Origin: Combretum micranthum
Taxonomy: Eukaryota; Streptophyta; Magnoliopsida; Myrtales; Combretaceae
Length of the DNA stretch: 64,000 nt
Reading direction: 5' to 3'
Assembly (NCBI GenBank): GCA_024138025.1
Contig: JAMXBD010002240.1
Coordinates: 1-64,000, forward strand
A program made the translations under genes and the position numbers. Within the stretch, counting starts at the first letter, position 1, and the number at the start of each line of letters is the position of its first letter. Positions 24,420 through 35,690 of this stretch are shown in pieces. Under the pieces are notes generated by a model. That model did not search any database and was not told the origin of the DNA. It saw only the letters and a program-made list of their open reading frames with translations.

Positions 24420-25085
24420 ATTGAACTTTGGATGATTATTTCCATAGCTAATTTATGAAAATAATTTGATTAAAAACTTTGATTATTTTCATAGCAAATT
24501 TATGAAAATAATTTGATGAAAACTTGGATTATTCTCATAGCAAATTTATGAGAATAATTTGATGAAAACTCGGATTATTCTCATAGCAAATTTATGAGAA
24601 TGATTTGATGAAAACATGGATTATTCTCATAGCAAATTTATGAGAATGATTTGATGAAAACTTGGATTATTCTCATAGCAAATTTATGAGAATGATTTGA
24701 TGAAAACTTTGATTATTCTCATAGCAAATTTATGAGAATGATTTGATGAAAACTTGATTTATTCTCATAGCAAATTTATGAGAATGATTTGATGAAAACT
24801 TGATTTATTCTCATAGCAAATTTATGAGAATGATTTGATGAAAACTTTGATTATTCTCATAGCAAATTTATGAGAATGATTTGATGAAAACTTGATTTAT
24901 TCTCATAGCAAATTTATGAGAATGATTTGATGAAAACTTGATTTATTCTCATAGCAAATTTATGAGAATGATTTGATGAAAACTTTGATTATTCTCATAG
25001 CAAATTTATGAGAATGCTTTGATGAAAACTTGATTTATTCTCATAGCAAATTTATGAGAATGATTTGATGAAAACTTTGATTATT
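24420..25085. repeat. Tandem repeat of 46-47 bp, about 14 units, each with a palindrome
   Basis: Each unit contains TTCTCATAGCAAATTTATGA followed by GAA, an 8-bp inverted repeat (TTCTCATA / TATGAGAA) around a 7-base loop, then 'tgatttgatgaaaactt'. Units are nearly identical in the centre and diverge towards the outer ends. They lie downstream of the TATA box in the LTR's own orientation. Confidence 0.93.
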
Positions 25086-25816
25086 ATTTTCATAGCTAAT
25101 TTAATGCTATATGAAAATAATTTAGATTGAAAAATTTAATCCAAACTCACCTGAACCGTTGGATCGTTCGGATCAGATCTGGAACGCTGATCTGGATGTG
25201 GACCGTTGACTGCGCGGGTAGATTGAGACCAACAATCAATTTGTTTTCTTCCCTAGGAACGAATTGATCGCTTGCAATTGGTTCGGAATGACAGTGAAAT
25301 GAGATTACCATCACACGGCTTGGACCTCAACTAAAAGCGGATTGGACTTCGGATCTCGGCCGGACTTCGGGTCGGATCTTTGGGTCGGATTTCCCTGGTA
25401 GGGCGAAGAAGACGATGGCGTGACCTTCAAAGGCTTCGTCGGCCTCCTGTGGTGGTGTTCGAGGCTCCTGGGTTTGTCGGCGGTTGAGATTTGAAAATTT
25501 GCAGAGCTTAAATCTTGATCCTTTAAGCAATCTAAAAACACTAGATCACTAAGAACAACTTCCTAAAGCTCTCTAAACACTCAATTTGGATCGAGTTTGA
25601 TCCAAAAAACTTCGAATTTGTGATTTTCTCTCTCTAAATCCTAACTTCAAAATTTTCGAATGCTTTGAATCTCTGAGTAATCCTTGCGATTGTTCTCTCT
25701 CTTTTTTTTTTTTTCTTTTTTGAAATTTTTTTTTTCTAGATTTTCCCTTGCTATGCCTCTCTTGTTTGAAATTTTTTCAGATCTGGATCTTGTGTTCTGA
25801 GGAGGATCGGGGTTGT

Positions 25817-25826
25817 GGTTTATATA
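25817..25826 (-). promoter_or_regulatory. TATA box of the Tat-like solo LTR
   Basis: The + strand reads gtttatatag, which is CTATATAAAC on the minus strand. The palindromic 36-bp array starts about 30 bases upstream of it. Confidence 0.6.
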
Positions 25827-25857
25827 GAGCTTGAGGGGAAGTGAAACGGATCACGAC

Positions 25858-26335
25858 CATTAATGACCGTTACAAAACTTGAATTCGGCCGTTAATGGCC
25901 GTCGGTTACAAAACTTGAATTCGACCATTAATGGCCATCCGTTACAAAACTTGAATTCGACTGTTAATGACCGTCCGTTACAAAACTTGAATTCGACCGT
26001 TAATGACCGTCCATTACAAAACTTGAATCCGGCCGTTAATGGCCGTCGGTTACAAAACTTGAATTCGGCCGTTAATGGCCGTCGGTTACAAAACTTGAAT
26101 TCGATCATTAATGGCCGTCGGTTACAAAACTTGAATTCGGTCATTAATGGCCGTCGGTTACAAAACTTGAATTCGGCCATTAATGGCCGTCGGTTACAAA
26201 ACTTGAATTCGACCATTAATGGCCGTCCGTTACAAAACTTGAATTCGGCCATTAATGGCCGTCGGTTACAAAACTTGAATTTGACCGTTAATGGCCGTTA
26301 CAAAACTTGAATTCGGCCATTAATGGCCGTTGGTT
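25858..26335. repeat. Tandem repeat of 36 bp, about 13 units, in the U3 region
   Basis: The unit is roughly 'ggcc(a/g)ttaatggcc' followed by 'gtcggttacaaaacttgaattc'. GGCCATTAATGGCC is a perfect 14-bp palindrome. Because 36 is a multiple of three, long open frames appear on both strands. They repeat with the unit and are not genes. The position directly upstream of the TATA box suggests promoter elements. Confidence 0.94.
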
Positions 26336-27505
26336 ACGAATTGATTCGAAGGATCGGGAGTTACAAAATTGCCAACATAAATTTATTTTAAAGCACATAA
26401 GTGTCTTTTGATCTTCCTCTTTCTTTTTTTGATTTTTTAAACTTCTAAAAACTTATTTACTAAAGATGGGGTTTATTATTATTATTATTTTTTTTTTTTA
26501 GATTTCTTAATTTTCAAATTTTTATATTTTTTTTCCAATTTTGTAATTTTTTTATTTTTAAATTTGGCTAATTTATTTATTTTTTATAATTTTCAATTTT
26601 TATTGTATTTTCTACCTTTTTTATAATTTTTATGATTTTTTTATTACTATTTTTTCTTTTTTTATTTTCAAAAAGGGGCAAAAATGGGGTGTTGACACCG
26701 GCAAATCTGAATTCTACACTGGCAGCGTAGAAGCCAGCATACGTGATAAAGCTAACGGCTTACAGCCAGTGTACACTAACATAAAATAACATGTAAAACA
26801 TAAGAAAACCGGCATCTAGGTATCAACGTCGCCGCATGATTTCCTTGCGTGAAGTCTGTTTTTCACAAATAGATTATATGTATATATAAATAATAGTAAA
26901 ACATATATTATATATATTAGAAAAAACAGATTTTTACCAAGTAAATAAATGCACAATAATTATAATAATACTAATGACAATAATAGGTTTAATATTTGAG
27001 GAATATTAAACCCTAAAAACTATAGGAAAACATTAGTGTTGTTAGCAACTATAATTGTTAAATATTTGTTTTATATAGATAATATATAAGAATAGAAATC
27101 TAAATAAGCTAAAATTATGAATAATGTGATATCTAAAAAAGAAAAAATAATTAGATAAATTAGATTAAGAGAAACATGACTAAACTAAATAATAAGAGAT
27201 AAATACTAATTACCATAATAGGCTAACTAAAGAATGATATAAAGGTAGTGATAATAATAATGGTAAAATATCAAACTACTAAATACAACTTCTATGACTA
27301 CTCAATAAAAACATATAAATATCCAACAAGATCAAGAAAAGCAAAATAAAAATAAAATATTAAATATTAATGGTTATCATAAGACCATTAAAGGACCAAA
27401 ATAGTAATAGAAACAAAACCAAATACAAATATAGGACACTTAGACGCTTGTAGGAGTTCAGTTATATAATTTATGCCTTATGGATGAATAATTTTATTCA
27501 TCTAT

Positions 27506-27565
27506 GTGACTTTGATACTATAAAGGACTTTCTAACTAATTATTACAACTAGCCACTGTCAGCAG
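27506..27565 (+). other. Exon-like segment, diverged copy (NYYN)
   Basis: This is the equivalent of 20395-20454 in the LTR at 22044-30382. The frame reads DFDTIKDFLTNYYN and ends in TAG at 27550-27552. The downstream donor-like GCAG/GTGAGTAACTC is intact, but the acceptor AG is changed to TAT. Confidence 0.4.
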
Positions 27566-27805
27566 GTGAGTAACTCAAATCTATTATATTGTTTGTGTTT
27601 GTAACTAGTAGCATATGTAATGCAAAGATAATAATACAGTTGTTGTGGAAAGCCTGATGAGAATGAATTTTGATTTGAGCTGATTGTTTGTGATGCCAAA
27701 ACGAGTTAATGAAAGTGATAATACGATTGAGTGATGATGTGAAATAGTATGATGATTACTGTGTGTAATGTATGATCACTAATAAACCAAAAGTATTCCT
27801 ATTTT

Positions 27806-29430
27806 ATGAATGCCAAAATGAACTTTTATTGATCATTTTATTGATAAATATTATGAATTTGGCACTTAAAAATATTAATTTATGTTTTCAAGTCTTTAAA
27901 GAAGATATTTTATAAAAGGAAGGAAAAACGGGTCAAAAATGTAAAGTTTGGACCAAAAAGTGGTTAACACATCAAAGACATGCCATGTCTTTCAACCATG
28001 TCAAGGAAAAGCACAATCGAAGTCTAAATCTTAAGTTTTGAGAAGATACAACAGCGACATGACCTGTTACAAACCGTGTCAATCTGGAAAATTAACTTTG
28101 CAAGGGACATTTCTGAGACAAGACGTGTCCCAAGTCGTGTCAATGAAGAAAAAAGACCATAGCCTGTTACACGACTCTAAGACAAGCCGTGTCCCCAGCC
28201 GTGTTAATTTTCACATAAAGGAAAACAACCCGACATGCCTAGTGACACGGCCTGTCCCTAAACCTGTCGATTTGACAGTCCGTTACTTTTTGAGAAACGG
28301 CTTTTTTATTGAATAGTAACCACCTATTTATTAAAGAAACGCCTATTGGACATTAAATGGGTATTACTTTGGAAAGCTAAGAGACCCGTCACTCCTGTAA
28401 CTTCCCATTTCCTCCATCAATGAGCATTCAATTCCATTTATGCAAAGATCATTATAAAATGAAGATGGTGGGAAGAATAAAAAAAAGAAGAACAAGAAAA
28501 GGAGAGACAGAGGCAAGAGAAACACACTTTTGTGTACTTTCCCAGCAGCGTTTGTGCTTGAGCATATCAATCCACTAAGGAACATTGTTTGTATTGCTAA
28601 TCTAATTTTAGATCCTTTCTATTTCTACTTGTTATTGATTTATATTGTTTTATCTATGGAGAAGTAGTTTAATATTGCTTGGGTATTGTGGATCATTGAT
28701 TGATTTCATGTGATTTCTTTGTTCTTAATTTCAAAACATGTTGATTTTATTGTATTCAATAGCTTGCGCCTAAAGAATGAGTCTAACTGGATGGTGCATC
28801 CCATTGGATTCATGTCTGATTTTTGTTAAAAATAGACAAGAGGTTGATTTAATGAATAGATTAAAGCTATTGATCAGATTGCTCATAATCACCTAGAGAT
28901 AGGGATGGTGAAATCTTCTGTCACTCGTTTTGAAATTCATCAGTTTGGTTTTAAAACAAAGGATTCTTATTCTTTATGCAAATTTAAGTTGCTAATAGTC
29001 ATGAAGAGATTCTGGCAGTTTGACTTAGGTTTAGGTGCTTTTGACTTTGAGAGAAGCCTTAGCATAATTTAGTGAAGCTGATGGTTCAATAATCAATACA
29101 ACTTTTTGAGAAAATTCTTGAGTCATATAAATAGACCTTAGGTGAAGCATGATCCAAACAACCTTGTGAATTGATTTATCCTTTTGCATGCTTGATGTGA
29201 AATATGTGAATATTAGACTTAGTTTAGTTTCTATATATATAAAACCAAATCTGATTTTGTCGGCTTGATAATAAGAAAAGAGTGAGTAGAAGTACTCATC
29301 AACGTTCCCTAAGAATATAACTTAGATCATTTCTCTATGCTACATCTGATGGGTGCGCTTACCTTGTAAGACCATAGTTGAAAAGAAAACAATTTAGAAA
29401 ATTTATAAATGTAAAACTTGGTATTTCGAA
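27806..29430. mobile_element. Unclassified insertion of about 1.6 kb in a solo LTR
   Basis: The host LTR resembles the LTR at 17595-21596 up to about 27800 and again from about 29435, so the stretch between is extra. gtatt occurs at both edges and may be the target duplication. It contains several 'cgtgtc' words near 28070-28260, and at 29300-29380 a leader-like stretch (gttccctaag...gtgcgcttaccttg) that resembles LTR leaders of plant gypsy elements. It lacks clean TG and CA ends and has no convincing coding sequence. Class and ends are uncertain. Confidence 0.45.
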
Positions 29431-30382
29431 TCTATCAATCACCATGAATTCGAATAAGAATTATTGACTTATTAAATAACATGGTCATGCATTGCACATA
29501 CTGTGTTATTGCATATACAAAAGGGTGACAGCCTGCTACATATTAATATTTCGATTCTTTGTTAATGCTTGGTTTTTCTAAAGTGTTAGTTTTTCCATGG
29601 TTTTCTTTGTTCCGTCAGCTCTACAGAAACTAGGTGGCAACGAAGAACACCACTCATAGTATCGCTTTGAAATGATTAATACTTAGGGAGTTTCTAAGGA
29701 TTGATACAGGAAATAGTCAGTTAAAACACCATTAAACTAAAAGTGATAACCTTAAGACGAGAAATCGTTGTTTTTCTTGTAAAATTAGTCTCTCGTGGCA
29801 GGTGGGTCATAAAGTAATTGTTCTTCTACCCTAAAAAGAGGACATAAATCTTTTTCCTGTTTGGATTCTAGATCATCCAAGCTTGTATTTGAGCATATTT
29901 TTTATTGATTGCATTACATATGATTTGTTAATAAATTTATTTAATGTGCAATATATCTAGTTATTCACTGAGCCCATGGTTTCGCTCATACTCCTAAAGA
30001 CATTTCAAGTTTACTCTATGACTGTAGCTAGTTACATCCAGGAGTATGGCTCCGGTAAGAGCTTAGGAGCTAAAAGCTCATTGGTCAAATCGGGATAAGT
30101 TGTTTTCTATTATTTCTAGTATAGATTAGATAGTTTACAGATTATCAGTTATGTATTTGAAGCATCCTGGAAAGATTATATGGTCTGTAATATCTTTATG
30201 ATACATGTTACTTGTGATGATAATTATTTACTAATTTACGTCTTACATGTATTTATCTTTTCTTTTCAAAGCAACTAAAAGATCATATTGATTGAAAAAT
30301 ATGTCACTCTACTAAGGTAATCTAGTAATAGTATTCAAGTGTGGCTTGTTTGCTACTATTGGGATACTCTCGGGATGTGACA

Positions 30383-31128
30383 AAGGATACATTCTCCCTA
30401 AAATTATCTTAGAAGATTTGCATGCAAATGCAAAGCTCTTAAAGTCTCAATAAGATGTTGATGTTTTCGTTCAACTATACCACTTTGTTTGGTATATATG
30501 TCATCGTTTGTTGGTAAACAATACCAAGTTTAGAAAATAACTATAGGCATTGATGTTTAACAATCTCAGAGCCATTATCAGATCTAATAAACTTTGGAGT
30601 TGCATTGAAATGGTTTTTAATATATGAGAAGAAATTGGTTAAAATAGCAGGAACTTGAGACTTATCTTAGAGAAGATATGTCCATGTGCAACATAAGAAA
30701 TCATCAACTAAAGTAAAAAAAAAAAAAAAAAATCGTGCAGCTGTAGTATTTTCTATTTCGTATAGGCCCCAAAGGTCAACATGAATCAATTCAAACACAG
30801 TTAAAGTATGCGTATCACTTCTATCAAAAGGAATGCAATGAAGCATAGAAAGATTGCAAGTCTCACAAAGAAATCATGGTTTCTCGCAATTTTACAATTA
30901 GGAATATGCATAAGCATTAACAAAGAAGATTGACTAAGATGATTATGAAGTAAAACAATATCAGAATCAGTTAAAAGGGAATGGCAAAAACCATCATTCA
31001 AACTAGAAAGACACAAAGTTCTAAAAGAATTCAAACTACTCTTTATTAGCTAACTATCTAACACATAAAATCCATATTTCTTCTTTACAATTGCCACAAG
31101 TTCTTTAGTTGAATTAAAATACCTAAAA
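30383..31128 (-). pseudogene. Copia integrase core relic
   Basis: On the minus strand the frame includes YGFYVLDS, SLLMLMHIPNCKIARNHD (GAG-pre-integrase and integrase start), FELIHVDLWG (first catalytic Asp), a lysine-poor A run, IRSDNGSEIVKH (second Asp-type motif) and GIVERKHQHLIETLRAL (catalytic Glu region). This order is that of a DDE integrase. Stops and frameshifts are frequent. It is bounded by the solo LTR at 22044-30382 and by LTR copy C. Confidence 0.85.
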
Positions 31129-34100
31129 TGTTAACCCAAGTTAGAAATATAAAGTAGATAGTTTAAATGGATCAAATAAGTAAATAATAAAAACTTTATA
31201 GGTAATTTGATGCGACTAAATTAGTAAATAGATTTAAATTGAAATTGAGACTTGAAATATTTTACAAAATCATCTATTTTCCTTGATAACTTTTCTTAAC
31301 AAATCAAACTATATAATTTTAACTTAATTCTTTATTTTAACCTCCTTTTATTTCAATTTCAAATTCTTAAATCCCAAAACAAATATTTTAAATGTTTTGA
31401 AAACTCCTGAAGCCTTAAACTTTAGCTATCTTTCATTTTGTAAAATCTTATTAATTTTTTAAATCAATTACTTACTTAAAAATATCAGTTTTGGACCAAA
31501 ACCAATTTAAATATCAATTTCTTGTAAACTAAACTTCTAAAGTATGTTTCTAAATCAAGTTAGTAATTTTTTTAATATATATTCTCAAATTATTTTCAAA
31601 TTAGTTTTGATACTTAAAATAATTATCTGAAAGGTTTAAGCCCTAAACCTTTATCAATAAATATCTCAAACTTTTTACCTTTAAATATCTTTTTTCCCTT
31701 TTAATTTTTTTAACTACCCTAATCCTTTTCCCTTCCTCTCTCTCTCCATTGATATTTTTCTTCTTCTTCTCCTTCTCTTCAATTTTCCTTTTCTTTCTCA
31801 ATCTAAACCCAAATCTCAATTCAAACAAGAGTATAGGATAAATTAAAGGTAGAAATCAAGAATTAAGATGGAAGAACAAGATTGAATTAGAGGATTTAAA
31901 CTAGAAGAAGTGGTGGGAAAAGATTAAGATGTTGGGTTTACCTAAAAGATAAGTTTTCTCTGTTTTAGTTTTTTATTTTGCATACAAATGTTATATTAGA
32001 GCTAGATAGATGCAGATCTTGTGATAGAACTTGTAAGTTAGTAATAAATGATCATGTATGTTAAAAACCTATATATATGTTTATTTGAGTAGATTAAGTG
32101 TTTGATTAAATGTCTTGTTGTAATTTGATTTGGAGATGTGACTAAAAGCATTTATGAGTTAATATTAAGCTTGGGAAAGTTGATAATATGATGTTTTTGA
32201 TGATGTATATTGAATTGAAGTAGTTAAAATGTGAAGAATAAATAAAGGAAAATGTAACAGGGATTCCCCTATTCATCACAATCGTAACATGGCCCATAAT
32301 CTCCTTGGAGCAAATTATTTTTGAAGGCAACGGCCGTGACGAGGAGCATGATCTCCTTTGATCACATTTTTCTTCGTGATCACAAGTGTGACAAGGACCA
32401 TATTGACTACTACGGGCCCCATCATGGCCGTGACGAGACAAACAATGGAGATCACATGCTCAATAATGGGCGTGATGAAGATGGTGACGACGATCATGGC
32501 CTCCATCATGGGTGTGATTTGTCCCATAGTACTATTCTTAAAAAAGAAAGAAAAAGAAAGAAGAAGAAAGAAAGATAAAATAAAGTAAATGAATGATAGT
32601 TAATGTGATGTGTTAGTTAAATGATATAATTAAACATGAATTTATTTAATTTATAGATTTAATAAATAATTGGATTAACTTAAGTTCAACTTGACCTAAA
32701 TGAACTTAAATGAGTTAAAATGAATTAGATTGCTTAAGTTTAATCACTTTGACTTAGTAATTGAATTAAATGGTTAGTTCTAATCAATTTAGCTAAGTTA
32801 AGGTAATATAGACTTGATAAATAATGATTAGCTTGAATTAATGAATTGGGATAATCTTAGTTTAATATGGAGAATATGTTGTTTCAAATATGTGTTTGCT
32901 TAAGAAATAGATTTTTTTTTTTTTTTTTTTTTTTGTATATGAATGCCTTGTTAATGCTTTTGTAATAAATGACTATAATCAAATGAAAAGAAATACTTTG
33001 ATAGACAAAGGAGAACTGTTTGTATTTCGGTGGGGCGATATTCGCAACCATAGCGAGATTTTAAATTAGTGTATGATCAAATAGGACAGTAAAATTAGTT
33101 AAATGTAATGAATAATCTATTTAATTGCTTATATAGTTTACATTCTTAAACAAATGTTTGAGTTTGACTTTTGAATCTTTCGTATTTTCTTCTAAAATGA
33201 TGTCTGAGCCTTTATTTGGATTTCATATGAAAGGTACGTAGTAACTTGTATGATGATTGTTAGGATAGACATCTTAAAATGAACTAAAACTTAAACTCGC
33301 TTAAGTATTGATGAGTGTTGCTTGTGCTTGTGCCGTTGAATCTAGTTCGTAGAGCGGCAACCTTATCATGATACAATGGCATGGTGGTTAGGCGCTGAGA
33401 TGTCATGATGCAATGATAAATACCATGATGCAATGGTGAATTATATGTGACTCAGTGGGTAGCTGATGAGGTAAATGGTTCGGCGCAACATTCACTTAGG
33501 CTTGGAATGAAGTAACATGTTTTAGTTCATGCTTATGAGACCAGTTGAATTAATTGATGTTATGGACTGGGATAAGTGGTATGTATGAAGATTGTAAACC
33601 CTAGATGAGGTTATTTTCTCTTTCTCTATTAGATATAGGAGATATAGGTATCCGGACTTCCTATATTAGCCCCCTGAGCAGCTGTTGTTACTCAGGACCC
33701 TCAGATTCCCATTAGCTTGTCTTAAAGTATGAGTATTCCAATGTTGATTTGTTTGCTTTCAATTAAAGATTATTAACTTGTTGTTTGTGCATTATACTTA
33801 GCTAAGCTTGTGTGCTATTCCGTGTGTGCCTGTATTGTTGTGTACTGAGTTTCGGCTCATTATTGTGGTTGTTGTTCTTTTTCTAGGTGATGATGATGAG
33901 GATGATGTTTATGTTATTGAGGATGATGATTCGGGTATAGGAAATCCGTGAAATGCTTAGGGAGAATAAAGTGAAATAGGGCATTGGATTATTTGTATTT
34001 AGTTTATATTTTGTTTTGTATAAGGAATTGGATTTATCTTTTTAAATTGTATTTTCTTTTAAATAAAGCCTGGTGTTGCCCTAGTGTTTGTAAATGTTGA

Positions 34101-34375
34101 TTTACCTTTAAAGGTAGATTGTAAAATGATATTATAAAACTTTGTTTCTTAAAAAGTTGGTCTGCTCTAGTAGGGGTAGAGATTTTTATTATGTTTTTAA
34201 AGTTAATTCACCGCTGCTAAATCCAATTATTTTAGACATCTAAACCAATGATTTCAGTAATCTAAAATCGGTAAGCAATATTCAAAATAAACATATCATT
34301 CTAGGAAGCTTAAGCATGTAATACATAAAGTATTATACTTGACAGTAATACCTTAATTAAATTTAGGGCGTTACA
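31129..34375 (+). mobile_element. LTR of the TGAAATA family, copy C (3247 bp)
   Basis: It starts TGTTAACCCAAGTTAG and ends AGGGCGTTACA. It shares with copies A and B the blocks near 33350-33700 and the 'tgtactgagt' block followed by an acidic micro-ORF. The flanks taaaa and tgaat match at only three of five positions, so the ends or the duplication may have mutated. It includes a T run of about 26 at 32909-32934, a GA-rich run near 32540-32575, and a G/C-richer island with 'ggccgtgac' words at 32330-32520. Confidence 0.7.
33887..33951 (+). other. Exon-like acidic micro-ORF in LTR copy C
   Basis: A pyrimidine tract ending TTCTAG lies at 33881-33886. The frame then reads GDDDEDDVYVIEDDDSGIGN, then Pro and a TGA at 33949-33951. 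It shares SGIG with the segment at 20395-20454 of the other LTR family, which hints at a common origin. Confidence 0.4.
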
Positions 34376-34915
34376 TGAATGATACTAAAAACAACATTTT
34401 TGAAAATCAAAATTAGCTTGTAATTTTTTATTCTTTAACAATTGAGACAAAGAAAACAGGTTATGTTTGAATTTAGGAACAAAAAGGACACTGTGAAGAG
34501 TAATTTGAGGGTTTAAAAAAATCACCCACTATTTAAACAGTTTGTGAAGTTCCATCGGGTAGTTTGATAGCTATTGGTTTAGAAATGGTTTGTCGATTAT
34601 GTAGGAGATGTCTATATGGTGTAATATGGTTTGTTGCACCATCATCTACTATCCAAAAATCATACATATTATTCAAACGCGAAGATTCAACATTAATGGA
34701 TATTATGGAGCAAATGTTACTAGAATTATTTATTCCATTTGTTGTTTCTATTGCATCTTTTCCTTTTATCATTCTAGCAACTTTATTGCAAACAAGCTAA
34801 AGCATTTATGGTGTCATGATATTGCTTCTCATATCTCCACTCATATGTTGTATTCTCGAACCTTATGACATTTTTTCAAAAAAAAATCATGAAAAAAAAA
34901 GAATGTATTATCTAC
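34376..34915 (-). pseudogene. Copia gag end and protease relic
   Basis: On the minus strand the frame reads NMYDFWIVDDGATNHITPYR, the aspartic protease region where DSGA is usual and DDGA is found here. IKLPDGTSQTV follows. Downstream, shifted frames resemble the stretch between protease and integrase. The usual gag zinc knuckle is not clear. The stretch between this and the right LTR is short, so most of gag appears deleted. Confidence 0.8.
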
Positions 34916-34931
34916 GCTTGCTTTGATATAA
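34916..34931 (-). other. Primer binding site of the Copia element
   Basis: Next to the right LTR the minus strand reads TATATCAAAGCAAGC, a degraded match to the initiator-Met tRNA site TGGTATCAGAGC. Confidence 0.6.
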
Positions 34932-35232
34932 TGTAAAATATTTAATCAAAATAAAGATTTCTTGACCAACATTAACGTATAGGAAGTTCCTTGTTGTTTA
35001 CTCTCTAAAATGACTGAACGATCAAGGAGAAAATATGAACATAAAAGTTTTTGTTATCTATTACTCAATTGATATATATATACACACACAGCTATATGAA
35101 AGGATAATTACAAAACTACATTAAAGGATGTGTTAACTACCCTAAATGTTGTGTTGACATAAAGGTTGTGTTTACTGCCTTAAATGCTGTGTTGGCACGA
35201 ATATTAACAAACACACGTATAGTATTTCCACA
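34932..35232 (-). repeat. 5' LTR of the Copia element
   Basis: It is similar to 11716-12011 along its whole length, starting TGTAAAATATTTAATC and ending GTATTTCCACA. Confidence 0.88.
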
Positions 35233-35476
35233 TACGTCACCTCAAAGATTTGAAATTGTTAATTGCCCGAATTTAACATCACTTCCAAAAAGCATGAGTG
35301 AACTTAAGTCCCTAGAGTACTTAAGGATAGCTGGATGTCTAGTGCTGGAGAACAAGTGTAAAAAAGATGATGGAGAGGAGTGGCACAAGATTGCTCATGT
35401 TCCATATGTGTTGCATGTTATATGCATGGGAGGTAAGTCAAGATCCATCATCACTATACCATATTGTAGTTTATGA
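35233..35476 (+). pseudogene. CC-NB-LRR relic, fragment 5 of 5 (last LRRs and C-terminus)
   Basis: The frame reads SPQRFEIVNCPNLTSLPKSM, then SELKSLEYLRIAGCLVLENK, then CKKDDGEEWHKIAHVPYV. The pattern 'rC ... GEDW.KIAHIP' is the usual C-terminus of this class of plant resistance protein. A stop follows at about 35474. MGG/GTAAGTC at about 35430 could be a splice donor. The fragment is in frame with fragment 4 once the Copia element is removed. Confidence 0.88.
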
Positions 35477-35525
35477 TTAACAATTATCGTATGTCATTTT
35501 TTTTTCATTTACAATAGAAAAAGGT

Positions 35526-35690
35526 TTTGTTCTTTTGGTGTTAACGCTTCTCAGGGGGTCATTTATGCTAGGATTGCTCTACATAAAGCACGCTTAACTA
35601 TAGAGTTCCGACGAACTCCAAGCCATTACACCAAAAGGCACATCTATGATTAGAGTTCTACCATCTATATTTAAGGGATATCACAGCTCA
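35526..35690 (-). mobile_element. Cassandra-like LTR fragment with 5S rRNA-like sequence
   Basis: The + strand has 'cttctcagggggtcattta', 'aaagcacgcttaactatag' and 'agttccgacgaactccaag', which match the complement of plant 5S rRNA in part. The same arrangement occurs at 37617-37919. It looks like a decayed single LTR of a Cassandra-type element. Confidence 0.6.

Larger units (their letters stand above)
23631..26697 (-). mobile_element. Solo LTR, Tat-like Ty3/gypsy, with two tandem-repeat arrays
   Basis: On the minus strand it starts TGTCAACACCCCATTTTTGCC and ends CAGGCTCGACA. A perfect target duplication ccggc lies at 23626-23630 and 26698-26702. The start is typical of Tat-lineage gypsy LTRs. 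There is no internal region, so it is a solo LTR of 3067 bp. A TATA box lies at 25817, with a 36-bp repeat array just upstream of it and a 46-bp array far downstream. Confidence 0.9.
22044..30382 (+). mobile_element. Solo LTR of the TGTAAACCCC gypsy family, expanded by nested insertions
   Basis: It starts TGTAAACCCCGAGATTTTTC and ends CGGGATGTGACA. The flanks gagga (22039-22043) and aagga (30383-30387) form a target duplication with one G/A difference. Removal of the 3067-bp element at 23631-26697 and an insertion near 27806-29430 leaves about 3.6 kb, close to family length. It aligns with the solo LTR at 17595-21596, for example in the blocks near 29960 and 21190 ('cactgagc'). Confidence 0.85.
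11716..35232 (-). mobile_element. Ty1/copia retrotransposon on the minus strand, heavily invaded by later insertions
   Basis: Two similar LTRs of about 300 bp bound it (11716-12011 and 34932-35232). The flanks tacat (11711-11715) and tacgt (35233-35237) form a 5-bp target duplication with one A/G difference. A polypurine tract touches the left LTR, and a Met-type primer site touches the right LTR, as expected for minus orientation. Coding relics in minus order are protease, integrase, reverse transcriptase and RNase H. Four LTR insertions account for about 19.4 kb, leaving about 4.1 kb of the original element, a little short for a complete copia element. All reading frames are broken. Confidence 0.88.

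Noticed and set aside
24420..25085. Regular repeat that could be mistaken for a CRISPR array
   Set aside because: There are no unique spacers. The whole 46-bp unit repeats, and the context is a plant LTR.
25311..25541. Overlapping minus frames with Pro/Ser/Arg-rich products
   Set aside because: They lie in the LTR downstream of its TATA box, overlap each other in two frames, and match no family I know.
25860..26310. Long open frames on both strands (130 and 143 codons)
   Set aside because: They arise from the 36-bp tandem repeat, whose length is a multiple of three. Both strands are open for the same reason, and the residues repeat every 12.
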